64,000 nucleotides of DNA from Tomocerus qinae (lineage: Eukaryota; Arthropoda; Collembola; Entomobryomorpha; Tomoceridae): positions 88,660,001-88,724,000 of the forward strand of contig CM034546.1 in assembly GCA_020055645.1 (NCBI GenBank), in the 5' to 3' direction. Of this stretch, positions 1 to 10,941 are shown piece by piece; the stretch's first letter is position 1; each line of letters opens with the position of its first letter. Below the pieces are notes generated by a model. The model saw nothing but the letters and a program-made list of their open reading frames with translations, had not been told where the DNA came from and did not search any database. Both the position numbers and the translations under genes were made by a program.

Positions 1-1454
1 AAATCGCCTTCAAATTTTTCGTTCATTTGTTAGTCAACTAAGGGTTGGGTCTGGGGATCTGCCTGACTGCGACTCGGATTATTGGTACTGTAATACAATT
101 AGTTCGACTGCTCCTGTCTCCGTCTGCAACTGCATTTTTCAACTTTATCTACTAACAAATGGATGGAAAATAAAACACCACCCCACACTATGCACCACAT
201 GCCTTAAAAATGCACATTGGTTTTCATCACGCAACCACACAGTAACAACTTTGTACAGTGAAAATAATAGTCAATCCGTTATTCAACTCTTACTCTTACT
301 CGTAATAACTTTCCCCATTCGCCATAAAACAATGCCATGAGTGACACAATCACATTGGTATGACAAAAAAAACCTGAAAGTAGTTTTTTGCATTTTCATT
401 CGCTTTTAGTTCAAACCATACTATAACTGACCCCAAATGAGTTTATAGTGTATATAACAGTGTTTGGCATGTGTACTAGTAACTAGTAATACTTACCACC
501 AAAATAGAAAAAAATGCTACACATAGAACAAAATTCTAAAATTTTTGTTTTGTTTAGGTCACAGATTCCACAGATATTTGCATGCAATCAATTATTCATC
601 TTTCTTTACAAAAACAATTGTCGTTCAATTTATTTTGAAAAAAAATTGATCTTCTCCCAGCTACCCTCCAATAGAGTCAGCTTGTACTTTACGTCCGGCC
701 CATATTAAATATACTTTTCGATTCTGTGAGTGAGCTACTAAAACATTTTTAAGTTAAACTTATTTAATTCAATTTAAGTTTTCTTTCAATTTCTTGATAT
801 TAAATTATTTATTTATTTTTTAAGAATTTCGCAATTACTTTCGAAAAGCAATATTTCCCATCCCATTTTTCAGTACAAGTATTTCTGCTCGGCCGTAATC
901 AAACATAAAATATAATATTTGCTTAGATCTACATTATACTCACATAGTCATAGTTTATATTCAACAAAGCACTGGATACTTACGGGACAAATAAATCTTC
1001 ATACATGGTGCTTTCTCCAATCTAATATTACGAGAGCTCTATCAAAAAAAATAATATTTATTGGATTTGATTAAAGCCCTGGAGAAAGTCGATGACTATG
1101 ATCGCATTGATTTCTTATTCCTGACCAGTAAATGGGGTAGGTAATAGACTTAAGGTAGGTATGTTTTATTTCTAGTTTTTCTAGTATGCCTAATTGTGGT
1201 ATGAGAGAAGGAATGTGATGTACATGAGTCTACAGAAGATATCTCAAAAGTTAAAGCAATATTATTGTTTGCTTCCCAGTCAATTAGGCTCTTCTCTTCG
1301 CGGCCAAGAGTACTGGGGATCGGAGAAAGAACTAAAACTCTAAATATGAACTGTAGGCTTACCAAACCGCATATCTGAAATAACATGCATAGGTAGGTAT
1401 GTTATATTTATGATACTTTGCGATGCGATCTAATACCGAGTATATGCAATAGAC

Positions 1455-2374
1455 GGATGCCCGTCAATTTGGTAAAAGTCAAATTGGCAAATGACCTATG
1501 ATCAAATTGGCAAAAGGCCTGTGGATAAAATGGCAAAACTCTGTGGATAAATTGGCAAAAGTAATATTTATTAGGTCAGCAATACAATTGCATGTCATTT
1601 AAAACCAAAAGAGTATAACAAGTAACGAATATAATAGGTAATTCAAATCATTTCAAATTCATGGCAATAATTTTGAGGAATTTAGAAAATGGCGATGGTA
1701 TGCCTCGTTTTCACCTAATGTTACCTCATCATAGATTTCACCAGTGCACTTCAAAGGGTTGTTAATTGCCACTTGTTTGTATTTGCCTTTAATGACATTC
1801 GCAGAAAACTTGTCACTGTGAGGTGTATGGCTACTTAGGAAATTTTCCTCTAGCCAACCCTTACTACCACAACTGAAAACACCGTCACTCTCAATTACAG
1901 ATGCTACACATTTATCTCTTTCAATATAATACCAATATTTTTTCCCTTTAACTGTGCTTCGTAGACTGTATGCATACCCATTTCGGGCTAGTTTGTGGGT
2001 TATCTTGTTTAGAGTTTGGGAAACGTACTTATGTGAAGACTCGGCCATTGTCTGAAGGTAACTGACACCTAAACTCAAGTTTATTGTGGGAGGCCAACGG
2101 CCAACTGACGATACTCGTTTACATTTTACTACTATTTCCGATTTCCATAGATTACCAAATAGAATGCTTCGCTACACTACTACACTGGATACATAACTCA
2201 AGACAGTAAAACTAAGAATTATGGTTCTGAATGCTTTTGCCAATTTATCCGTACATACTTTTTGCCAAATTCTCCGAACGGTCAAAAACGTCATTTGCCA
2301 ATTTATCCACAGGGGTTTATTTTTAAGGTTTTTTGCTTTTGCCAAAATGACTTTTGCCAAATTGACCTACATTC
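1455..2374. mobile_element. Mutator-like (FLYWCH-type) DNA transposon relic, about 920 bp
   Basis: Both ends carry inverted arrays of a short motif resembling TTTGCCAATTTATCCACAG: left about 1463-1560, right about 2240-2366. Terminal inverted sequences start GGATG/GGAATG and run into GTCAATTTGGYAAAAGTCA. Both ends are flanked by the 8-bp direct repeat CAATAGAC (1447-1454 and 2375-2382), a plausible target duplication. The interior holds one open frame on the minus strand with FLYWCH-like character (separate entry). No transposase catalytic domain is present, so this is non-autonomous or internally deleted. Confidence 0.65.
1659..2078 (-). pseudogene. FLYWCH-like zinc-finger fragment of a MULE transposon
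   Basis: An open frame of 139 codons inside the relic at 1455-2374. Around residues 33-72 it has the FLYWCH layout: NGYAYSLRSTVKGKKYWYY, a downstream Cys (DKCVASV), and a His-x-x-His pair (HTPH) near residue 84. The following segment (IKGKYKQVAINNPLKCTGEIYDEV) resembles the linker that follows FLYWCH domains in Mutator-like transposases. FLYWCH domains bind DNA and are common at the N-terminus of these proteins. The YW-x-C first zinc ligand appears replaced (YWYYIERDKC), so the finger may be degenerate. No MULE catalytic core follows. The family assignment is inferred from motif spacing only. Confidence 0.5.
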
Positions 2375-3302
2375 CAATAGACAAGCTGATATTAAATAAA
2401 TTTCTGATAGCATAGCACAGTGGGTGAACCACAATAACAACTGATTAGTCGGATTTCATCAGTCAGAGCGACTAAATAGTTTATGATAGATTTCTATTAG
2501 ATTTACAGATCCCGATCGAGATGACAGTCACTGTGGAATAGCAATGGAGAATACAGAGACGTTATTACGTGGCATGCAATGCAATGTGAATAATGTTATC
2601 TCACGCTTTCACCGCATTCCCCGATTTCTTCTTTAGTGCTCGAATTATCGGGTGAAGGCGCATCACGACTTCCCATATCAACGATAGAAGACAACAACAT
2701 CACACACGGAGACATGACATCACATTCCATTGCTTCCTTCCTCCTCCCTGCTGCACTAACAAACAACTTTTCCTTGTGTCCATGTCATTCCTCAATGCAG
2801 CATCATCTACTATCAATGCTACCAACAACAGCCAGAAAATAAAATACCCTGTTTCTGTCGCCGTTCTCTTTGTCCTAGTCGGCTGACTGTTGACTAACTC
2901 CACGACAGTACATCTTGTACTTTTGTCAGAACAACCCAGGCACTCACACTGGAGCAAACTTAAATTCTTTCTCTATTATTTTCTGTTTTGTGTGCGCAAT
3001 AGACGATTTTATCTACTGGACACTTACTACATACTTATAAAAAACTAACTAGGTCAAATTAACAATTATTGATCCTGTGCTTTCATTCTGGAAAGCTACA
3101 TACAAGATTAACTTTCATATTGCTTAGCTTAAGCTTATTTCGTTGAGTTGTATGTATATGATTTATTAGATATTACATGATTAGCATTTCGGGTCAACTT
3201 TCATCAGAAAAACTATCTTTACATCCAGTTCAATTTCGCCCAAAATACACATTCGATTTTTATGATATCCACCTGTTTGAAATTTTACTGTAAATGCCTT
3301 AA

Positions 3303-3669
3303 GGAGGCTCACCACCCAAGCCTGCATAGCAACCGGGCCTATCTAAATGCATGCTAAAAAATGTTTCACTTCTGGCTTTATTCCTCCCGAAGGATAAGCC
3401 CTATTTTTATGGGACTTTAAAAAAATCAAATTCAAAAAAAAAGTGAATCAGTTTTAGTTTTTATACAATGTTGATTTTTTGCACCATTGAAAGCAACGAT
3501 ATCAGAAATCCATCCGCCCTCGTGTGTTCCTCGATAGTCCAGGATTCCAAAAATAAGTCCCATAAAAATCGGCCTTATCCTTCGGGAGGAATAAAGCTTG
3601 ATGTAAAGCATTTTTTAACACGCATTTAGATAGGCCCATGCGGTTGCTATGCAGGAGTGGTGAGCCTTG
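3303..3669. mobile_element. TTAA-flanked palindromic MITE, 367 bp
   Basis: Inverted arms of about 115-120 bp: the left arm starts GGAGGCTCACCAC and the right arm ends GTGGTGAGCCTTG. Inner arms share CCTCCCGAAGGATAAG / CTTATCCTTCGGGAGG. TTAA lies immediately outside both ends (3299-3302 and 3670-3673), the piggyBac-type target duplication. No coding capacity. Confidence 0.75.
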
Positions 3670-6152
3670 TTAATAAATTTAAGTCCTAAAAAGGTGAAAA
3701 ATTTTAGCTTTTTTAAAACGATTACAGTTTTGCAATATTTAGATTTAGAACTAGAATATCAAAAATCCAAAAGCAACCTTTTTAACCGGATATTTCACGA
3801 TTCCAAATATGTTGGTGTCATAAAAATCGAATGTAGATTTTGGGAGGAATTGAGCCTGATGCGAAAGCTGCTTAACTAGCTTAACCTGCTTTTGGATAGT
3901 CACCCGCTCCCCGAATATAAGTGTGCCGCCCAACTATAATAGTAATCATTTTCCAATGAGTACAGAAATATAGGTACATCATATTTGAGATTTTATACTT
4001 ACTAAACTAAACTACTGCATTGACACAATAATGAATAGATAGAAGGAAGGAACTTTTCATTATCTTGATATTCAATATTCCACTTCGATCCTCTTACCGT
4101 TTGCCACAAATCTTTTGTTGCCTACTTCTTTTATAACTGACATCGTATTATTTACAACATGTTATCTTTGTACAAGGGCATACTATCCGAAGTACTATGT
4201 AAAATAATGGACAAGTGTTATTTTGAACTGCTTCTTAAGCGTTTTATATTATTATTATTATTATCACTGAACCACGTTATTTATTACTATTACTTCATTG
4301 CTGTCCTATTGCGTTGTTTGCAGCTAAGCTATATTTATGAGGAAAAACAGACTAACAGACACTCGACATTCTAGTATTTCTTTGCGCATTTGTACGTTAC
4401 TTTAAGTAAGGTAAAAGTATATGAATGCATATGCGGACGTTTACTCACACTTGCAAATCAAAACATTACTTTCATGATTTAGTAGTTCAACTGAAACCCC
4501 GCCAATCACACTATGATTGTATGGTAATCTAATAATATTGATTAAAAAGTACATCTAAATATCAATATTATAAGTATATATATTTACTAGAGTTTTAACC
4601 ACAACTTGTATAGATTACATCATTTCTGCTGTATGTTTACTGGCAATGCAATGGAATGCAGCAACGTATAACATCATAAGTGTAATAGTGCAAAAATAAG
4701 CAAGATAATATATACTCAAGATTGTGATAATATGCACCATTGGGCTACATAAAGGATACCATTACACAAAACGAGACGGGTTGTTAGCTTTGTATATGCT
4801 TGTAAACCAAAACCGAAGGCTTTAAGTCAAAATGAAACTCCGTACGCACAGAGTGCAAAATTGAAAGGAGGAGTATTTATTTTGACCACCTGTCGTCCAC
4901 AAAGTTCGTACGATACAATTACCACATGCACTCTATCACGTTTATCGGAGTCCGACAACAAATCCTTTTCGATAACTAATCCTTTGTATTAGTATTATAG
5001 CTTACATTGTCACATTGTGCCTTAGTAGTAGCTGACTTGGACTCAACCTAACCTACAGAATTTGACCGTCAAGACTCAAGACAATTTGGGTGGGCATTTA
5101 CTTAAGTTCGTTTTTCTGCTGTCAGTGTACCTACTGTTTATTTATTGAGAAGTACATTGCTTCTGACACGAAGTACTACAGTATCTGTACATCATCCACC
5201 GACCGAACTTATAAGACACCGTTCCAGGGTGATCATAGATCTAGATAATGTTTTAGGTCTACCGTAGTTCACTAGAGATTTGAGTTGACAATGACTCCCG
5301 TTTACGAGTTTTGCATATTTGATGCGCTAGTGAGCTCGGGTGCCGCAGAACACAGGGAATGCATTAAGCAAGAAAGTACATGTAAAAGCCCAAGTGGCAG
5401 GATAAAGTGAATAAGGTATGAAAAAGGAAAGTAGAGCCGTACAGCGTACACAGAAACGTATTCATTCAGACTGAAATGAAATCATTCAGGTACTATTGCA
5501 AATAAGTAATGTAGTAAGAGAATAGTGAGTAGTCTCAGTAGTAGTGGTAGGGCGAGACGAAGACTACACATTCGATGAATGAATGCATTTAACGAAGTAA
5601 TGCAGTCGAATGAAATAAATGTCAGCACAATTGAACAATACGTCAATTAAGTTGAACTCTTAGACCCATTTGACTACAGTTAAATAGCAAGTACCATAAA
5701 GAGGGTATGTGGTATATCTACTTTGCCATACACTACTATACATTATATATCAGTATGGCAAATGAATGGATAAGTGAATACTCAGAAAAAAACAGAATTG
5801 AGTAGGTAAAGTAAATGTTATTATTTGTCTACAAACCAATTGTCTACAAGCTACAAACGAGACTGTGTCAAACTATTTGGTCCGATTTTTATCCATCAAC
5901 TCCTACGACTGCATTCACATTTCTTTTAACTTTCTTTTAAAGTAATTGGCTTGTAACTTTTCAAATACTAAATATATACTCCCAAATACCACATTTCAAA
6001 AACACATAGTTCATTCCGTGTACGTCATTCCTAATACTTTCCCAACAGTTTTGTGCGTTGATATAAAAACTAAAACGTGTAGCATTTTAGCTGATTATAA
6101 TATAGTTACTTGTAGATTATGTGAATAGTATTATAAATGCATTGGGGCGTAC

Positions 6153-6197
6153 CTGATTGGCTTTGTTGATCTGCTTCCTAAGCCCCGAGAACGCCAT
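6153..6197 (-). CDS. EndoA: Endophilin A, first coding exon (partial gene)
   Basis: Fifteen codons on the minus strand read MAFSGLRKQINKANQ and stop at a good donor (CAG|GTACGC, donor at 6152-6151, phase 0). This is the N-terminal amphipathic helix of endophilin A, which inserts into membrane ahead of the BAR domain; the Drosophila protein starts almost identically and, as I recall, breaks at the same codon. Endophilin A bends membranes and recruits dynamin and synaptojanin during synaptic-vesicle endocytosis. The rest of the BAR domain and the SH3 domain should lie left of position 1. I looked for the next exon (the VGGAEGTKLD region) in 1-6150 on the minus strand and did not see it, so intron 1 exceeds 6 kb. 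The match is short, but a 15-residue near-identity that ends exactly at a donor is unlikely by chance. Confidence 0.88.
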
Positions 6198-7505
6198 GGT
6201 GTCCAGGTTTAATTTTCAATGCCACTGCCACTCCTCACAGAATTAGGTATCGTTCAATTCAGTTTGACTTATATTTGTTGTTCAGTTGAGTTCAGTGCAG
6301 CCTCACAGGACTGCTGACACGCTAGTGTGCCAAAATGGGCAGAGCTCTCTACTCGCTACACTGGAAAAAGAAAGTCTCAGTGTGCCAAGCGAAAAGGACG
6401 TAAATGGACCGCCGTAGTAGAAAGTTTCACTGAGTGAGTAGCAGATCCAGAGCAGAAGCTCAGAGAAGGAACGTATACGTCGAGAAACGTAGGAAAGCAC
6501 TAGGAAAACTACCACACTGTCACTTTTCCCTATACTATCAGTATGTTTAACTCAAGAGCAGGAGAGAAGTAGTGCACAAAGCAAATACACAGAGCAGAGT
6601 GGTCTTGATACACATAGCCAACAGAGAATGGGTTGCTTGTGGTGGGTTGGTTGCATTCAGTAGGCCAAACTAAAGGAATCGTTTGCCAGGCCTTTCCTTC
6701 GTTTCCTTTTCTTCCTCCTATAAGCGCCGAGTCGGGAGAAAAGAGTTGAGTCCCGTTTTGCTTTCCCTTCTTTCTCCTCAAGGAATTAGGTAATATTTCA
6801 GTATGTAGAATCCGAGGAATACGATATCTCCTCAGTCAGTCTGTTGGATTGGTGGGTTGGATGGCTGGCCGCGCTTGGCTTGATTTGACTTTCCTTTCCT
6901 TCAATCGTTCCGTTTGCCTTTCGTTCTCTCGATAATATCGTCCTTGGTCCTTTCTCGGTTCTTTCTCTCTCTCTGCAGTTCCTTCTGCACTTGCTCTGTT
7001 TTTCAGTTGTATGTATGTGTACTTGAATTCTCCGACTCTCGTCTCGTCTTGTCAACGATCCCTTCTATATTCTCTCCTGCACTGCTATGCACTGTAAAGA
7101 GAAGGAAATAGTCCAATATCATAATTAGCACAAATAGTTACACAACAGGCGAGAGAAAATAAATATTTTACTCGCCAAAGTCTTAAAACGACCTGTACTT
7201 TGTCGATAGTAAAGGAAGACTAACACCGTTACTAAATATCTACATGTGTAAACACTGGCAAGTCAGCTTAGCGTAAACAGAACTCCAGGACCTAGGAAGG
7301 TCTGTCCACTACACACACAAATAATATAAGGAAGGAACAACTCCCACGTGAATTAAATCTACTTGCCTGCATTAGCAAGGCTGGCCTGGGAGCTGAAGAC
7401 AAGACAACTCACATCATAACTCACGTCAATAGTCAACATCCAGCTTGACTTGGTCTGACCTTTTAGGAAAGTTAATACATAAAAATAACGTAACACTTTG
7501 CACTA
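6198..7505 (-). promoter_or_regulatory. Probable 5' UTR and promoter side of endophilin A
   Basis: Sequence upstream of the endophilin start codon on the minus strand. About 6700-7000 is noticeably pyrimidine-rich on the plus strand (GA-rich on the coding strand), unlike the AT-rich surroundings, as is common in 5' UTR and promoter sequence. Short open frames here are compositionally simple and not protein-like. The transcription start is not determinable from sequence alone. Confidence 0.4.
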
Positions 7506-8648
7506 TATACAGGGTGGGCCTGAATGAACCGGAATTTTACCTTTAACTCTTAATAATTCTGGAATAGGTAACTTTATTGAGACTAAAGTAGTAGCATCTG
7601 AAAGAGCATGCGTTTTTTAGTCAGAATTAAAATTTTGAACACCATTGAAACACAAAAACCGACGAAAGAAGGTCTCGAAAAAATTAAAAACGACAAAATC
7701 TTGTAAAATTTAACTTTTGTAAAATTAAATTGTCACATTTCATGTTTGAAATGAATATGGCGAAATTGACAAAAGAGCGGAAAGTGTAAGGAATGAAGAG
7801 GTAAAGAAAGTTCAAATTGAGTTTCAGCTAAAGTTTAACTTTGTTCCCAAGTTTTACACGTCCCCAAGTCGTTCCCTTAGTGTGTGGGCTGGCATTTGGT
7901 CATGAGGCATCTTAAGTCCATCTTCAAGTTGAACCGTAGTCTTCGGCTTTCTAGCATACGTTCTAAGTTCTATCCTTCATCAAACCCCATTCTGAAAAAT
8001 CCATAGGGCTCAAATCAGGGGAACGCGGGGCCATGAAATTGGGCCACCTCTACCTGTCCACTTACCCGGCGAATGTTCATCCGCATTCATGCCCAGACAT
8101 CCAGTCTGAAATGGGAATGATAGAAGGTCTTGCAGTAGCATAAGGTTTTCATAGTTTGGTAACGTTTGAATTGGGGGCCAGATTTCGTTGTTTAACATGT
8201 TTTATTGGCGTTACATGTTTCTGTAAAGAAAAACGGACCTAAGATACCTCCTGACCAAATGCCAGCCCACACACTAAGGGAACGACTTTGGGACGTGTAA
8301 AACTTGGGAACAAAGTTAAACTTTAGCTGAAACTCAATTTGAACTTTCTTTACCTCTTTATTTCTTGCACTTTCCGCTCTTTTGTCAATTTCGCCATAAT
8401 CATTTCAAACATCAAATGTGACAATTTAATTTTACAAAATGTAAATTTTACAAGATTTTGTCGTTTTTAATTTTTTCGCGACCTTCTTTAGTCGGTTTTT
8501 GTGTTTCAATGGTGTTCAAAATTTTAATTCTGACTAAAAAACGCATGCTCTTTCAGATGATACTATTTTAGTCTCAATAAAGTTACCTATTCCAGAATTA
8601 TTAAGAGTTAAAGTTAAAATTCCGGTTCATTCAGGCCCACCCTGTATA
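7506..8648. mobile_element. Mariner-like element with about 417-bp inverted arms, 1.14 kb
   Basis: Near-perfect inverted repeat: left arm 7506-about 7920, beginning TATACAGGGTGGGCCTGAAT; right arm about 8232-8648, ending with its reverse complement. The 310-bp loop encodes, on the minus strand, a decayed C-terminal part of a Tc1/mariner-type transposase. Arms this long relative to the element suggest a fold-back derivative formed by inverted duplication of one end. Confidence 0.85.
7960..8215 (-). pseudogene. Mariner-like transposase C-terminal fragment
   Basis: Reading the minus strand with frame changes gives, in order, NNEIWPPIQTLPNYENLMLLQD, a WTGRGGP segment, and then in another frame WPNFMAPRSPDLSPMDFSEWG followed by LMKDR. 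This is the order of the catalytic C-terminal region of Tc1/mariner-type transposases (QQDG, then GRGGP-x-x-WPPRSPDLSP-x-DFFLWG, then KD). The open part (minus strand, 8198-8010) stops just before the SPDLSP motif, so at least one frameshift is present and the protein is dead. The N-terminal half is absent. Confidence 0.75.
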
Positions 8649-10666
8649 TGTAGTCTATCTCCGGCCAGTTATCCAGCACTAGTCATTCTGCCCACTACTG
8701 CTCTCTTTTCTTAACCTCTTATACCGTTACCATTACATTACCTAAATGGTTAGAGCCACGGACAGAGCCACAGAATCCTGAACATCCACTCGACTACTAA
8801 CTGGGATGAATAGCAGTGCCACTCGACTTGCAATTTGACTTGCCTCACCGACTCATGTAGCAATGTATGTAATGTAATGCAAGTATAAGTACCCAAGGGA
8901 ATCCATGAGTAATAACACTACTCTATATAGGTAAGACCTGTTACGTGACATGTGTACTCCATTACATTATTGATTGCACGCTTATAGTTCAAAGGTTAAC
9001 ACTAGTTTAATATCTTTTGAACGGAACAGTATCCGCCACCATGCAGCCTCACAGCCTCAAAAGGCAAATCAAGTCCAGATAAACATTCATACACTACATA
9101 TAGGTGCTCCATACTCTTTTTCCTGTCTACTATGTACTCACTAACATGGCTTTTCCCAGACAACGATTCCATGTAGTGGATATAGTAATTAGGACATATT
9201 GTAGCAACAACTTTATTATAGTTGACTTTCCTAGTATTTCAATAGACCATCTAGTCAACTTGACAAATTCCATCGGCCGAATGTGTCTCAAATAGTTTAA
9301 TTAAATGACCCGTCTTAGTTGTAATACCATATTACAAGCCATTATAATATGTTTTAGTTAGGTACAGAGAGGTAATAATACGAAACAACTGCTAATATGG
9401 CCTTAGTACTGATAAATTACGTACACTCACGGTCATTGCTCATTGCAGTAATCAATGTAACGTTTAATGCAAGTGAACAGATGAAATTCGTAATAGCTGC
9501 ACTGCAATGAGTGCACTCATCCAACACAATGCTTGCATGCAACATTAAACGAAGAAGCTTGTCACAGAATAAGAATACAAACCCTTTTCTCTCCAGCAGT
9601 GTTCATGAAAAATTCAATTCTTTGGAAAACAAAGAATAAGGATTCGCTGTTATCCAGGCAGCTTTAGAAACTCTTAAACCGAATCCCAAACCAAATTGTT
9701 TGCAGTAAGTAGGACATGTTACAGTTACAGTATGTACTTTTATATTTATGTACAGCCATTTATTTCCCATTAAAACAAGTACGACTTAAGTTTAGCTTGT
9801 TCGCATTACTTTTTACCTATTAAACGACTGTATAAGTAATACCAAAAGTTCTAACAGGTTTACCTTTGCAAAACTATACACATGTATTTATTTACATGGC
9901 AAGCAAATCTAATAATGGCTGAGAATACATCTCATCGTGCAGTCAGCAGCACAGAGTAGCCAAAACATATTTAACCCTATTTATAACAAACAATAAATAA
10001 TGTAATGTGGTTTTATATATGAGATTAGAACAGTGTATGCGTAAATAAAAGCAAAATGCTTTTTAACTCAGACTCAAACTAAGACTCAAGCCTGTCAAAC
10101 AGAAAGTCTAGTCGACTATACTTGACAAGACTTTATCGAAAGTTGAATGTGTAAGGTAACAGATAAAATGCACTCGAACTCAAAATGCAAAGCATCTATT
10201 AAATGGCTTCTCTACATTTCACAGACATAAATAAGTATGACGCATGAACAGGGCAAGAGGCACAGCTAAATACGTACCGCAAAGAGAAAACCGATTGTTA
10301 AGAATCTGGTCAACATTTGTTAAACGGAAAACCTGTTTACAGTACAACAGCAGGATAATGCATATTATATTATTACATGTATTACTTACCATAGGTCATC
10401 ACAATGTCGTATCAATGTAATGTATTATATCAAGTATTATATAGTAGACTTTAAAAATTAGGGAGTTAGCTTTGACCAAACCCAAATAGATAGATCTACT
10501 GACATACTTGAAATAGTAAAGCTAACACCGCAACAGATAACAATTACCACAATATGTAAAATCCTAGCACACTGCAGCTATCTGTATCTCCTCATTATGA
10601 ATCCAGAATCACTATAATAATAGCTTTCTATACATATAAATACCTATAGATATAGACCAAGATACC
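8649..10666. other. Non-coding stretch, nothing recognised
   Basis: AT-rich unique-looking sequence. Short open frames only, none protein-like, and no clear repeat structure by eye. Confidence 0.5.
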
Positions 10667-10941
10667 TTTAGTGACTATTATTGGGACTGGCGTCAGGTAG
10701 CCTGATAGTCAAAGCAAAAAAATTACAACTCAATTTTTTTCTTATTTCATTTCCATGGAAATCAGTAGGGCTATCCCTATCTCTGCCCTATCAGTCCCCA
10801 TCTCACCCTCTGGTTCTCTTTGGCACAAAATTGTCGAATTTTGTACCAAAATGAAAAAAAATTGAATTTCAATTGTTTACATCTGACTACCAGGCTACCT
10901 CATCCCAGTCCCAATAATAATCACTAAGGTAATTATCTTGG
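10667..10941. mobile_element. Palindromic MITE, about 275 bp
   Basis: Inverted arms: left CCAAGATACCTTTAGTGA then ATTATTGGGACTGG; right CCCAGTCCCAATAATAATCAC then TTATCTTGG. The arms also share GGTAGCCTG / CAGGCTACC. The loop is A/T homopolymer-rich. No open frame. Confidence 0.75.

Larger units (their letters stand above)
1..6152 (-). other. Intron 1 of endophilin A (left end outside window)
   Basis: AT-rich non-coding sequence downstream of the endophilin exon 1 donor. It holds a Mutator-like relic (1455-2374) and a TTAA-flanked palindrome (3303-3669), plus a short TTA microsatellite near 4250. A weaker echo of the palindrome's inner sequence (gaggaat...gcctgatg) occurs at about 3820-3870. 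No other exon was recognised. Confidence 0.6.

Noticed and set aside
6798-7111. Arg/Glu/Ser-rich frames near the endophilin promoter
   Set aside because: They read through pyrimidine/purine-skewed simple sequence, typical of a UTR or promoter, with no conserved motif.
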